From assembly GCA_937943625.1 (NCBI GenBank), contig CALEAD010000087.1:1-34160 (forward strand): a stretch of DNA of 34,160 nucleotides, read 5' to 3'. This document shows positions 24,597 to 32,124 of this stretch, piece after piece. Position numbers and translations under genes: made by a program. Positions within the stretch are counted from its first letter, which is position 1, and every line of letters starts with the position of its first letter. The stretch comes from an uncultured Anaerolineae bacterium (GTDB taxonomy: Bacteria > Chloroflexota > Anaerolineae > Promineifilales > Promineifilaceae). The notes beneath the pieces are model-generated. The model ran no database searches, was not told where the DNA came from, and was given only the letters and a program-made list of their open reading frames with translations.

Positions 24597-25379
24597 ATGG
24601 CAAAGAACACGGTCGTTTCCGTAGAGAATCGCATTCCCCTCAGCGTGGTTCTCATCAGCCTGGGAAGCATTGTGCTGTTCTTTGTGCTGCTCATCTGGCT
24701 GTTAGCGCCACAAACCATGCCTGCGCCTGTCTATCGCGCCATTGAGCCTTATTTGCCCAAGGAAGGCCCCATTCCCACGCGCATGGCGCTGGCTGTTTTG
24801 CCCCCCACGCTACAACCCACCAGAGGGGCAACGGCCGTGTTGCTGCCCGAAAGCCTGCCCACGGAAGAGTACCCGCCCTACTTTGTCTCTGCTGCCAATG
24901 CGGTTGTGGCAGACCCGCTGGCCGGTCAGCCTGTGCGCATTCAAATTCCCGCCATAGGGCTGGAAGCAAACATTGTGCGGGTTGAGCTGGAACAACACAC
25001 TGCCGATGATGGTGAAAGCTATTACCAGTGGCAGGTTCCAGCCGGCTACCTGGTTGGCTGGCACAGCAGTAGCGCGCGCCTGGGGCAGCTTGGTAACACG
25101 GTGCTAAACGGCCATCACAACATTTACGGAGAGGTATTCCGCCATCTGATTGACCTGGAAGAAGGGGACGAAATCATCGTCTACGACAAGAACGGCGCCC
25201 ACCCCTACCGCGTGGCGCAAATAGAGCTGCTGCCAGAGCTAAACCAGCCGCTAGAGGTGCGCGTGGCCAATGCGCGCTGGATAGAGCCAACCGATGACGA
25301 GCGGCTGACGTTGGTAAGCTGCTGGCCTTACACTGGCAACGCCTACCGACTTATCGTCGTGGCGCGCCCGGCTAATTGA
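24597..25379 (+). CDS. Sortase (class D/E-like transpeptidase)
   Basis: A protein of 260 residues with one N-terminal membrane anchor (about 14-37), an extracellular spacer and a sortase barrel. The catalytic set is visible: 'NGHHNIYG' (H173), 'TLVSCWPY' (C242) and 'AYRLIVVA' (R251). Such enzymes cleave LPxTG-like signals and join the protein to the cell wall or to another protein. The next gene but 119 bases encodes a protein with a matching LPASG tail, so the two form a sortase-substrate pair. Which class it belongs to cannot be settled by eye; 'TLVSCWP' is common in class D and E enzymes. Confidence 0.9.
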   Translation: MAKNTVVSVENRIPLSVVLISLGSIVLFFVLLIWLLAPQTMPAPVYRAIEPYLPKEGPIPTRMALAVLPPTLQPTRGATAVLLPESLPTEEYPPYFVSAANAVVADPLAGQPVRIQIPAIGLEANIVRVELEQHTADDGESYYQWQVPAGYLVGWHSSSARLGQLGNTVLNGHHNIYGEVFRHLIDLEEGDEIIVYDKNGAHPYRVAQIELLPELNQPLEVRVANARWIEPTDDERLTLVSCWPYTGNAYRLIVVARPAN

Positions 25380-25475
25380 ACGGGGGACGACATGAGGATA
25401 AGCTCAACCCTGTGAATGAAAACGCAGGCAACGAATGGGGCGAATAAACGAATAAGTTGGCCGTCGGCGGGCGGC

Positions 25476-25493
25476 GGTCACTTTCAAGGGAGG
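25476..25493 (+). promoter_or_regulatory. Shared leader GGTCACTTTCAAGGGAGG before the sortase substrate
   Basis: Nearly identical to 23781-23798, including the ribosome binding site AGGGAGG. It is preceded by GGCCGTCGGCGGGCGGC (25459-25475), a GC-rich relic of the heptamer family. Confidence 0.65.
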
Positions 25494-25498
25494 CTGAC

Positions 25499-26026
25499 AT
25501 GAAGAAAGTATTGGCGACTCTTATTGTAGTGCTACTGCTTGGGGTGCTGGTTGGCGTTTTGCAAGCCCAGCAGCCGGGGCAGCCGCGCGGCACGATTATG
25601 GGCGTGGTGTATGAGGACGTGAACGGCGACGGCAAGTGCGTAAACACGGGCGTTGCTGGCGAAGGGCCTGTGCCCAACGTGGATGTGGAGTTTGTCAGCA
25701 GTGATAAGGCGACTGTGCTGACGATGTACAGCAGCGCCGATGGCGCGTTTGGCCTGTATTCGGCTGGCTATAGCTACTGGCAGCTCACGGCCAAACCTTC
25801 GGCGGCCTGGGTGGTCACTTCGCCCAATCCTATTTACGCGCCAATTGATGCGGAGAAGCCAGCGGCCAGCGGTCTCTTTTTCTGCGTGCGCAAGGCGTCG
25901 CAGGCGCGGGTCGTTTTGCCTGCCTCGGGTGGCGTTATGGCGAGTGGGGGGCTTTTGGCGACGGCCGTTGCTGGGATCACGTTTCTGCTTGGCGGTATAA
26001 TGCTGGAGATTCGTCGCCGCCGTTAA
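25499..26026 (+). CDS. LPASG-anchored surface protein with SdrD-B/SpaA-like domain
   Basis: A secreted protein of 175 residues. A signal peptide covers about 1-24 (ending 'LQAQQ'). Residues 30-105 look like an SdrD B-type or SpaA-like beta-sandwich with a Ca-binding type loop ('GVVYEDVNGDGKCVNTG', 'PNVDVEF', 'SSADGAFGLYSAGYSYWQLTA'). The C-terminus is a classical sorting signal: LPASG (140-144), a hydrophobic stretch and RRRR. Two Cys (near 47 and 128) may form a disulphide. It directly follows the sortase gene and should be its substrate. AGGGAGG fixes the ATG at 25499. Confidence 0.88.
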   Translation: MKKVLATLIVVLLLGVLVGVLQAQQPGQPRGTIMGVVYEDVNGDGKCVNTGVAGEGPVPNVDVEFVSSDKATVLTMYSSADGAFGLYSAGYSYWQLTAKPSAAWVVTSPNPIYAPIDAEKPAASGLFFCVRKASQARVVLPASGGVMASGGLLATAVAGITFLLGGIMLEIRRRR

Positions 26027-26044
26027 TTGCCTATTCCTTGCTCC

Positions 26045-27220
26045 ATGACCTCCCCAATCACGCTCATTGCCACTGCCACCTTTGGCCTGGAAATGTTGAT
26101 CAAGCAGGAGGTAAAGGCGCTGGGCTTTGCTGATGTGCAGGCTACCGATGCGCAGGTGGCGTTTGGTGCCACCTGGGAGGACGTGCCTCGCGCCAACTTG
26201 TGGCTGCGCTGCGCAGACCGCTTGCTGCTGCTGATGGGGACGTTCACGGCCGTTTCCTTTGACGAGCTGTTTGAGCGGACCAAAGCCATTCCCTGGGAGA
26301 CAGTCATTGCCGCAGACGGCCGTTTTACCGTCAATGCCAAAACGGTCAAATCCACCTTGCAAAGCGCCCGTTCCTGTCAGGCAATTGTCAAAAAGGCGGT
26401 GGCAGAAAGGCTGAAAGCGTCCTACGGTGTAACCTGGCTGTCCGAAACAGGCGCGGAATTCACTATCCAGGTTTCTTTGCTGAAAGACGTGGCGCAACTG
26501 ATGCTAGACACGTCTGGGGTAGGGTTGCACAAGCGCGGTTACCGCGCCGAAGCGGGTGAAGCGCCGCTGAAAGAGACGCTGGCGGCCGCACTGGTGCAGC
26601 TCAGTTTTTGGCGTAAAGATCGGTTGCTGATTGACCCAATGTGCGGCTCTGGCACAATTCTCATTGAGGCAGCCATGATCGGTCGTAACATTGCCCCAGG
26701 GTTGCGGCGCCGCTTTGCTGCTGAGGGGTGGCCTACCATTGCCCCTGCCGCCTGGCAACGTGCACGTCAGGAAGCAGCCGCCGCGCAAGACCACAACGGC
26801 CGTTTGCAGCTCTTTGGCTATGATATTGATTCCGACGCCATTGCTATTGCCTGCGGTAACGCGCAGAAAGCTGGGGTGGGGACAGACATTCAGTTCGCGC
26901 AGAAAGATGTGAAAGAACTATGGCTCGACCAGCAGTACGGCATTCTCATCACCAATCCCCCCTACGGGCAGCGCCTTTCGCACTTCCAGGAGATGAACAA
27001 TATCTACATCGCCCTGAACAAGATGCTGCGCAAAAAACGGGGCTGGTCTGTGTATGTGCTGACGGCCGATAAAAAGTTCCCTGACTACTTCAAACGTGCT
27101 CACCCCGACCGTGTGCGCAAGCTGTACAACGGCCGTGTCGAAGTCAACTACTATCAATATCATGGGGAAAAGCCGGAAGCGGACAAAACAGTGGAAAGCG
27201 TTGCGCGCGCAGTTGTGTGA
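26045..27220 (+). CDS. rlmL: THUMP-domain 23S rRNA guanine-N2 methyltransferase
   Basis: A protein of 391 residues like the N-terminal half of RlmL (YcbY) and Bacillus YpsC, which methylate N2 of a 23S rRNA guanine (G2445 in E. coli). A ferredoxin-like and THUMP region occupies about 1-160, and the Rossmann methyltransferase about 165-391, with 'LLIDPMCGSGTILIEAAMI' (SAM site) and 'NPPYGQRL' (catalytic NPPY). The RlmK half of E. coli RlmL is absent, as usual outside gammaproteobacteria. The ATG at 26045 has no ribosome binding site and starts 19 bases after the preceding stop; an in-frame TTG at 26027 is an alternative. Confidence 0.9.
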   Translation: MTSPITLIATATFGLEMLIKQEVKALGFADVQATDAQVAFGATWEDVPRANLWLRCADRLLLLMGTFTAVSFDELFERTKAIPWETVIAADGRFTVNAKTVKSTLQSARSCQAIVKKAVAERLKASYGVTWLSETGAEFTIQVSLLKDVAQLMLDTSGVGLHKRGYRAEAGEAPLKETLAAALVQLSFWRKDRLLIDPMCGSGTILIEAAMIGRNIAPGLRRRFAAEGWPTIAPAAWQRARQEAAAAQDHNGRLQLFGYDIDSDAIAIACGNAQKAGVGTDIQFAQKDVKELWLDQQYGILITNPPYGQRLSHFQEMNNIYIALNKMLRKKRGWSVYVLTADKKFPDYFKRAHPDRVRKLYNGRVEVNYYQYHGEKPEADKTVESVARAVV

Positions 27221-27262
27221 GGCGCATTTTACGTACCACAGCGCATGAACATGGTAACTATC

Positions 27263-27295
27263 AGAGCTGACAGGTTCAAAAACCTATCAGCTTTT
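27263..27295 (+). terminator. Terminator after the rRNA methyltransferase gene
   Basis: AGCTGACAGGTT (27265-27276) pairs with AACCTATCAGCT (27281-27292) with one mismatch around loop CAAA, followed by TTT. It lies 45 bases after the stop codon. Confidence 0.65.
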
Positions 27296-27318
27296 AAGAG
27301 GCTGAACAGTTACTGAAC

Positions 27319-27996
27319 ATGAACAATCCTCCCACCTATACCCTGGTGATGGCGGCCTGCGTGCAGTTTGTCATTCTCACCCTGGTGGCCATGTTGTTTT
27401 ATCCTGGCGGCACATTAACAGACCCGACTACCAGCGGCTATTCGTTTCTCAATAACTTCTTCAGCGACCTGGGCCTGACGGCAAGCTATTCTGGCGCGCC
27501 AAACCATATTTCCAGCGCGCTGTTCATCACGGCGCTGACGCTGGCCGGGTTGGGACTGATTCTCTTCTTTATGACCTTTCCCGACTTTTTTAGCGTGGCG
27601 CCTGATACGCTGATAGTGAGCTGGCTGGGCACACTTTTAGGCGTGATTTGCGGCTTTTCCTTCATCGGTGTGGCCTTTACGCCGGCAGACCGTTTTTTTG
27701 CCCGGCACGTAGATTTTGTGCATCTTGCCTTTTCGGCCTTTCTGCTAGTAGTGCTGCTTTACAGCATTGCCATTTATCGTCACCCCTCGTTTCCCAGGGT
27801 TTATGCAGGCGTACTGCTGCTTTTTGCCGCGCTACTGGCTGCTTATCTCTGGTTATTATTTTTTGGCCCCAGCGTCGCCTCGTCCCAGGGCATTCTCATC
27901 CAGGCAGTTGGGCAGAAGGTGATTGTGTATGCCACAATTGGGGTGATGCTGATTGTGGCAAATGGCGCGCGGCAGCAGGCAGCAAGGTATGTTTGA
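27319..27996 (+). CDS. DUF998-like polytopic membrane protein
   Basis: A protein of 225 residues with about six hydrophobic segments. The first extracellular loop contains 'YSFLNNFFSDLGLT', followed by 'NHISSALFITALTLAGLGLILFF', a pattern seen in DUF998-type membrane proteins. No catalytic residues are recognisable and the function is unknown. It has no close ribosome binding site (AGAGG lies 18 bases upstream). Its stop overlaps the start of the SpoU gene by eight bases, so the two are probably co-expressed. Confidence 0.7.
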   Translation: MNNPPTYTLVMAACVQFVILTLVAMLFYPGGTLTDPTTSGYSFLNNFFSDLGLTASYSGAPNHISSALFITALTLAGLGLILFFMTFPDFFSVAPDTLIVSWLGTLLGVICGFSFIGVAFTPADRFFARHVDFVHLAFSAFLLVVLLYSIAIYRHPSFPRVYAGVLLLFAALLAAYLWLLFFGPSVASSQGILIQAVGQKVIVYATIGVMLIVANGARQQAARYV

Positions 27997-28633
27997 GATA
28001 TGGCAGTGCCAGGGTGATGGTTGTGGGTTGCGCTTTCCTGCTGAGGTAGGGCAATTGTTGCCAGTGGGTGAAACACACCTGCCCTTTTGCCCACTCTGTC
28101 ATTCTCCCCTGCAACGAATGCAACATTTTTCCCCGGCGCGCGCGCCAGCAACGGCCGTTTCCGTTGCCCCCTTTCCCCTTTCTGCCCTGCTCGACAACAT
28201 TCGCAGCATTCACAACGTTGGTTCCATGTTCCGCAGCGCCGATGGCGCTGGGCTGACACACCTTTACCTGGGTGGTATTACAGCCACACCCGCCCACCCC
28301 AGGCTGGCCCAAGCGGCGCTGGGCGCGCATCTGACTGTGCCCTGGTCGCACCACGCAAATGGGTTGGCAACGGCCGTTGCCCTGAAGCAGCAGGGGTATG
28401 CGTTGTGGGCCATCGAGGCCGTTCCCGCTGCTGCGCCTTTGTTTCAAAAGCCATTGCAATCTAACCAGCCCGTTCTGCTCATTGTTGGCAACGAAAAAGC
28501 CGGGGTAGACCCCGGTTTGTTGGCTGAATGTGACCAGATTTTTTACCTGCCTATGTTAGGTGAAAAGGGTTCTCTGAATGCGGCCGTTGCGTTTGGCATC
28601 GCCGTGTACACCTTGCGCTTTGGTAGTGCCTGA
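27989..28633 (+). CDS. SpoU/TrmH-family RNA methyltransferase with N-terminal Zn ribbon
   Basis: A protein of 214 residues. Residues 1-45 form a putative zinc ribbon: C7, C12 and, after 21 residues, C34-P-L-C37. The rest is a SPOUT 2'-O-methyltransferase with motif 1 'LDNIRSIHNVGSMFRSADG', motif 2 'VLLIVGNEKAGVDP' and motif 3 'FYLPMLGEKGSLNAAVAFGIAVY', which make the knotted SAM site. The target may be tRNA or rRNA ribose. Common TrmH and TrmL proteins lack the zinc ribbon. I chose ATG 27989 because it overlaps the preceding stop and opens the ribbon; an earlier in-frame start at 27953 lies deeper in the preceding gene. Confidence 0.85.
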   Translation: MFEIWQCQGDGCGLRFPAEVGQLLPVGETHLPFCPLCHSPLQRMQHFSPARAPATAVSVAPFPLSALLDNIRSIHNVGSMFRSADGAGLTHLYLGGITATPAHPRLAQAALGAHLTVPWSHHANGLATAVALKQQGYALWAIEAVPAAAPLFQKPLQSNQPVLLIVGNEKAGVDPGLLAECDQIFYLPMLGEKGSLNAAVAFGIAVYTLRFGSA

Positions 28634-28660
28634 ATCATAAGCGGTCTGCCAGGCTTTTTC

Positions 28661-30682
28661 TCACGCGGGGTTCTGCGCTACCGGCAGCAGCACGTGAAAC
28701 GTCGTTCCTTCGCCGACTTGACTCTCCACCCATACGCGCCCGCCCAGGCCTTCAACATAATCTTTCAGCCAGAACAGGCCAAAGCCCATTCCAGAGGCTT
28801 TTGTGGAATAACGCAGGTCAAAAATTTTCGTCAGTGCTTCTGTAGGAATGCCGGTACCGTTGTCCTCTACCAGAATCTCCAGCGTTTCCTTATCCAGCAT
28901 ATGGCTTTGCACGCGCAGAACACCCAGAATCATGCCCGGCATACGTGGTTGCGTTGTCTCGCTGCTCACCTGGTGCTTTTCCAGAATAGCCTCCATGCCA
29001 TTCTTTACCAAAATCTTAAAAGCCTCTACCAACATTTCATAGGTGGTGTAAACGGTAGGTAAGTCACTGCCCAGTTCCATTTCCACGTAGATAGTGTCTT
29101 CCACATTCAGGCGCATCATCACTTTTTGCACCGCTTCTTGCAGCGCCTCGTTTATCGCAACCGGTTCATCCGATTGGGCGTTCCACGGTTCGTGCAGGCT
29201 ATCCAAAATGGTGATTGCTTCTTGCAAGCGTTGCAAGTAGCGCGGCCCAGACTCGAGTAGCGCAAGTAACCGCTGTGGGTCATGCTTGTACATAAGCGTG
29301 AGCTGCAGGTGGGTGCTAAAAGCACCAATGTGATTGCGCAGGGTGTGCACGTTGGCGGCTGCATTGAAAGCCATTTTGCCAAACAATTCAGCTACCTGGC
29401 GGCGCTCTTCTCCCTTTCGGTATAAGTCTTCAATTTCGCGCCGCTGCTGTTCAGAGCGGTTGAGCAGCTGCTCTACTTCGCGGTACAGGCGCGCATTGCG
29501 AATCCCTGCGGCGGCCTGCTGCCCAAACGCCTTGAGCAGCTCAATTTCCTCTGCCTTGAAACCATCAGGGTGTGTGGTGGCGGCAAAGAGATTGCCAACG
29601 ATCTCCGGCTGACCATTTTCGGCCGTTTCCAGGAAAAAGGGGACGGCAATTACCTGGGTAATGTGCACAGTGCGCTGCAGCAGCTTGAGCACCGGACGCG
29701 CCGCCGAAGGAATGAAGGGTACAAAGAGTGTGTACAAATCATCGCTTGTCACCGGCTCCCGCGCTTTGACCGCCTGGGTGCTCAGATTTTCGCGATAAGC
29801 CGGGTCTTCCACGTAGACACGCGCCACTGCCGGATCAGGGTGGGCAATGCTGATTGGGTTAGGCATCAGGCGCAGGACGCGATTTTCCCACTTTTCAATT
29901 TCCAGCGCCGGGTCAAAGTAAACTGCGCGCAGGGGCAGGGAGCAGTCGTTCTTTTCGTAGGTTGCCAGCATTGCGCCAATATAGCCCAGGATGTTTACCA
30001 CCCCTTCGACAATTTGTTGCAAAATTGCATCTTCATGGCCAATGCGTGTTTGAATTTCTGTGGTAAGTTGTCGCGCTACCCGTAGTGCTTGCAGGCGCTG
30101 TCGTTCAATTTCGATGGTGGCCGCTGCCTGACGGCCAAACGCCACCAATATTCGCTCTTCTTGGGGCGTTATTTCGCCATTCTTGGCGGCAAAGAGATTA
30201 CCCAGGATGGCCTTTTCCGTGCCATCTACGGATTCCAGGAAGAAAGGCACGGCAATGACCTGATTCACGCCGAGGGCTGGTTGCACAACCTGATCAAAAA
30301 AAAGTTTTGTCTCCGATGGGACTACTGGGGTGAAGAGAGAAAAAAGGCTCGTACTGCGCACGGGTTTCCGTTTACGCACGGCCTGTACCCCCAGGTTGTT
30401 ATGGTCTTCTTTATGGTGGACGTTAATTCTGACTGGCTGGTTTTCACTCGCGTATGTTGGCTTGCTAAGAGAGTGACCAATCTGGGCTTCCCATGTTTGA
30501 ATTTGTGTGGCATCTGCGATGTGGGGGTCTATGTATACGGCCCGAATGGGGAGTGAGCCGTCTTCCTCATAGGTGGATACCATGGCGGCAACGTAGCCCA
30601 GTGTGCCTACCACGTCTTGGGCAATGCCCTGTAGGGAGAGGCCCAGTCTTGTTTCGATGAGCTTTCGCGATTGCTTTGCCAT
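28661..30682 (-). CDS. GAF-GAF sensor histidine kinase, soluble
   Basis: A protein of 673 residues without membrane segments. Two related GAF-type domains (about 10-190 and 200-400) share 'GTLGYVAAM' / 'NILGYIGAM', 'LPIRAVYIDP' / 'LPLRAVYFDP' and 'TQVIAVPFFLE', so they are an internal duplication. A coiled coil and a DHp-like helix pair with a candidate phosphorylated His near 445 ('NVHTLRNHIG') follow. The ATPase domain has 'ILVKNGMEAI' (N box), 'VEDNGTGIP' (G1) and 'GMGFGLFWLKDYVEGLGG' (G2). It probably senses a small cytoplasmic ligand. No response regulator is adjacent. The start at 30682 is preferred because TATAAT overlaps the alternative ATG at 30721. Base composition looks more AT-rich than neighbours and no ACGGCCGT is present. 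Confidence 0.88.
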   Translation of the reverse strand: MAKQSRKLIETRLGLSLQGIAQDVVGTLGYVAAMVSTYEEDGSLPIRAVYIDPHIADATQIQTWEAQIGHSLSKPTYASENQPVRINVHHKEDHNNLGVQAVRKRKPVRSTSLFSLFTPVVPSETKLFFDQVVQPALGVNQVIAVPFFLESVDGTEKAILGNLFAAKNGEITPQEERILVAFGRQAAATIEIERQRLQALRVARQLTTEIQTRIGHEDAILQQIVEGVVNILGYIGAMLATYEKNDCSLPLRAVYFDPALEIEKWENRVLRLMPNPISIAHPDPAVARVYVEDPAYRENLSTQAVKAREPVTSDDLYTLFVPFIPSAARPVLKLLQRTVHITQVIAVPFFLETAENGQPEIVGNLFAATTHPDGFKAEEIELLKAFGQQAAAGIRNARLYREVEQLLNRSEQQRREIEDLYRKGEERRQVAELFGKMAFNAAANVHTLRNHIGAFSTHLQLTLMYKHDPQRLLALLESGPRYLQRLQEAITILDSLHEPWNAQSDEPVAINEALQEAVQKVMMRLNVEDTIYVEMELGSDLPTVYTTYEMLVEAFKILVKNGMEAILEKHQVSSETTQPRMPGMILGVLRVQSHMLDKETLEILVEDNGTGIPTEALTKIFDLRYSTKASGMGFGLFWLKDYVEGLGGRVWVESQVGEGTTFHVLLPVAQNPA

Positions 30683-30719
30683 GTTTTTTTTGCCAACAAC
30701 GCTTTTGATGGACAGAGGC

Positions 30720-30728
30720 ATTATAACA
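30720..30728 (-). promoter_or_regulatory. Extended -10 promoter of the histidine kinase gene
   Basis: On the minus strand TGTTATAAT is a perfect extended -10. Transcription would begin near 30713, leaving a leader of about 30 bases before the ATG at 30682, without a clear ribosome binding site. It overlaps the alternative upstream ATG. Confidence 0.55.
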
Positions 30729-30812
30729 CAGGCTTGCGGAACACAGGGGGCAATAGGACATATTTCACAGTCTATTCACTGAAGGGAGAGGTGTTGGGGC
30801 TTGCCAGGTAGG

Positions 30813-32096
30813 CTAAAAAAGGCGCACTTCTACCCATTCGCCGCCAGGCACGCCTGCCTTGTTGAGGGGGACTTTGATCAAGCCATCGGCGTTAACGAGG
30901 GTGTAGATGAGGTTGCTTTTGCCAAAGACGGGGGTGGCGAGCAGGCCGTCTGGGCCATCGCTCAGGCGCGCAGGAATGTAATCTTCACGACCGCTTTCGC
31001 TGGCGATGTTCTGCGTAAGCCGTGCCCACACCACGCTGCGCCGGGGAGGGGTGGGCATTCCTTGCAGATAGTAGAGCGCGAGTGTGCCGAACATGTCGAA
31101 TTGAATCATGGCGGAGACTGGGTTGCCGGGAAGCCCCAGCACCGGTTTGCCGGCAACGGCCGCGACAATGGTGGGCTTGCCGGGACGGGTGGCGACGCCG
31201 TGCAGCAAGACGCCGGGTTTTCCCAGGCTGTTGATGACTTCGACGGTCATGTCGCGCACGCTGACGGAGGAACCGGCGGACATGACGAGCATGTCGGTTT
31301 GTGCCAGCAGGCTGGCAGCGGCCGTTTGCAGGGCATGAAAGTCGTCGGGAATGATGCCGCCATAAATGGGAATGCCACCCGCTTGTTTTACCTGTCCGCC
31401 GATGGTGTAGCTGTTGATGTCGCGAATCTGGCCGGGCACGGCCGTTTGTGCGGGGGGGATTACCTCGTCACCGGTAGCCAGAATGCCGACGCGCGGGCGG
31501 CGCGTAACGGCTACTTCTGTGATGCCCAACGCCAGCAGCCCACCCAAGTCTTGCGGGCGCAGCCAGTGGCCAGCGGGCAAAATTTGCGCCCCTTTGGGCA
31601 CGTCTTCGCCAATTTGCAGCACATTCTGGCCAACGGCTACCGCGCGCAACACTTCAATTTCCAGGGGGAATTGCAGCGTATCTCTGGCTGTGTCGGGGTG
31701 ACCGGCGACTCCCTGGCTGACAACCTGGGTATGCTCTACTTGTACGACGGCGTCGGCACTATCAGGCACCATCCCCCCGGTGTGAATGAGTGCTGCCTGC
31801 CCAGGCAAGAGCGCCAGGTTGGCCGGCTGGCCCATGGGCAGTTCGCCGATAACTTGTAAGAAGGCGGGCAAACTTTCGGAAGCGCCATAGGTGTCGGCGG
31901 CGCGCACGGCGTAGCCGTCCATAGTGCTGCGGCGAAAGGTGGGCAGGCTGTGGGGAGCACGAATGGCAACGGCCGTTACCCGCTCGACAGCTTCTGGTAC
32001 AGGCAGGGTCTCGGTGGGCAGAACGGCCGTCAGGTGTTGTCGCAGCAGCGCCCGTGCCTCGTCAGGGGGCAGCACATTAAAAAATTCGCCAGCCAT
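30813..32096 (-). CDS. moeA: Molybdopterin molybdenumtransferase MoeA
   Basis: A protein of 427 residues that inserts molybdate into adenylylated molybdopterin, the last step of molybdenum cofactor synthesis. Seen in order: 'LPTFRRSTMDGYAVRAADT', 'LIHTGGMVPDSADAVV', 'IGEDVPKGAQIL', 'VGILATGDEVI', 'VMSAGSSVSVRD', 'TRPGKPTIVA', 'GLPGNPVSAMIQF' and the C-terminal domain IV ('GREDYIPARL'). All four domains are present. No other moa or mob gene is nearby. No ribosome binding site precedes the ATG; a short AACCAACC stretch lies there instead. Confidence 0.95.
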   Translation of the reverse strand: MAGEFFNVLPPDEARALLRQHLTAVLPTETLPVPEAVERVTAVAIRAPHSLPTFRRSTMDGYAVRAADTYGASESLPAFLQVIGELPMGQPANLALLPGQAALIHTGGMVPDSADAVVQVEHTQVVSQGVAGHPDTARDTLQFPLEIEVLRAVAVGQNVLQIGEDVPKGAQILPAGHWLRPQDLGGLLALGITEVAVTRRPRVGILATGDEVIPPAQTAVPGQIRDINSYTIGGQVKQAGGIPIYGGIIPDDFHALQTAAASLLAQTDMLVMSAGSSVSVRDMTVEVINSLGKPGVLLHGVATRPGKPTIVAAVAGKPVLGLPGNPVSAMIQFDMFGTLALYYLQGMPTPPRRSVVWARLTQNIASESGREDYIPARLSDGPDGLLATPVFGKSNLIYTLVNADGLIKVPLNKAGVPGGEWVEVRLF

Positions 32097-32124
32097 CTAA
32101 TCAACCAACCAACAGCTCGCTAAA

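Noticed and set aside
30801..31859. 352-codon plus-strand frame opposite moeA
   Set aside because: Antisense shadow; moeA carries every expected motif in its own frame.
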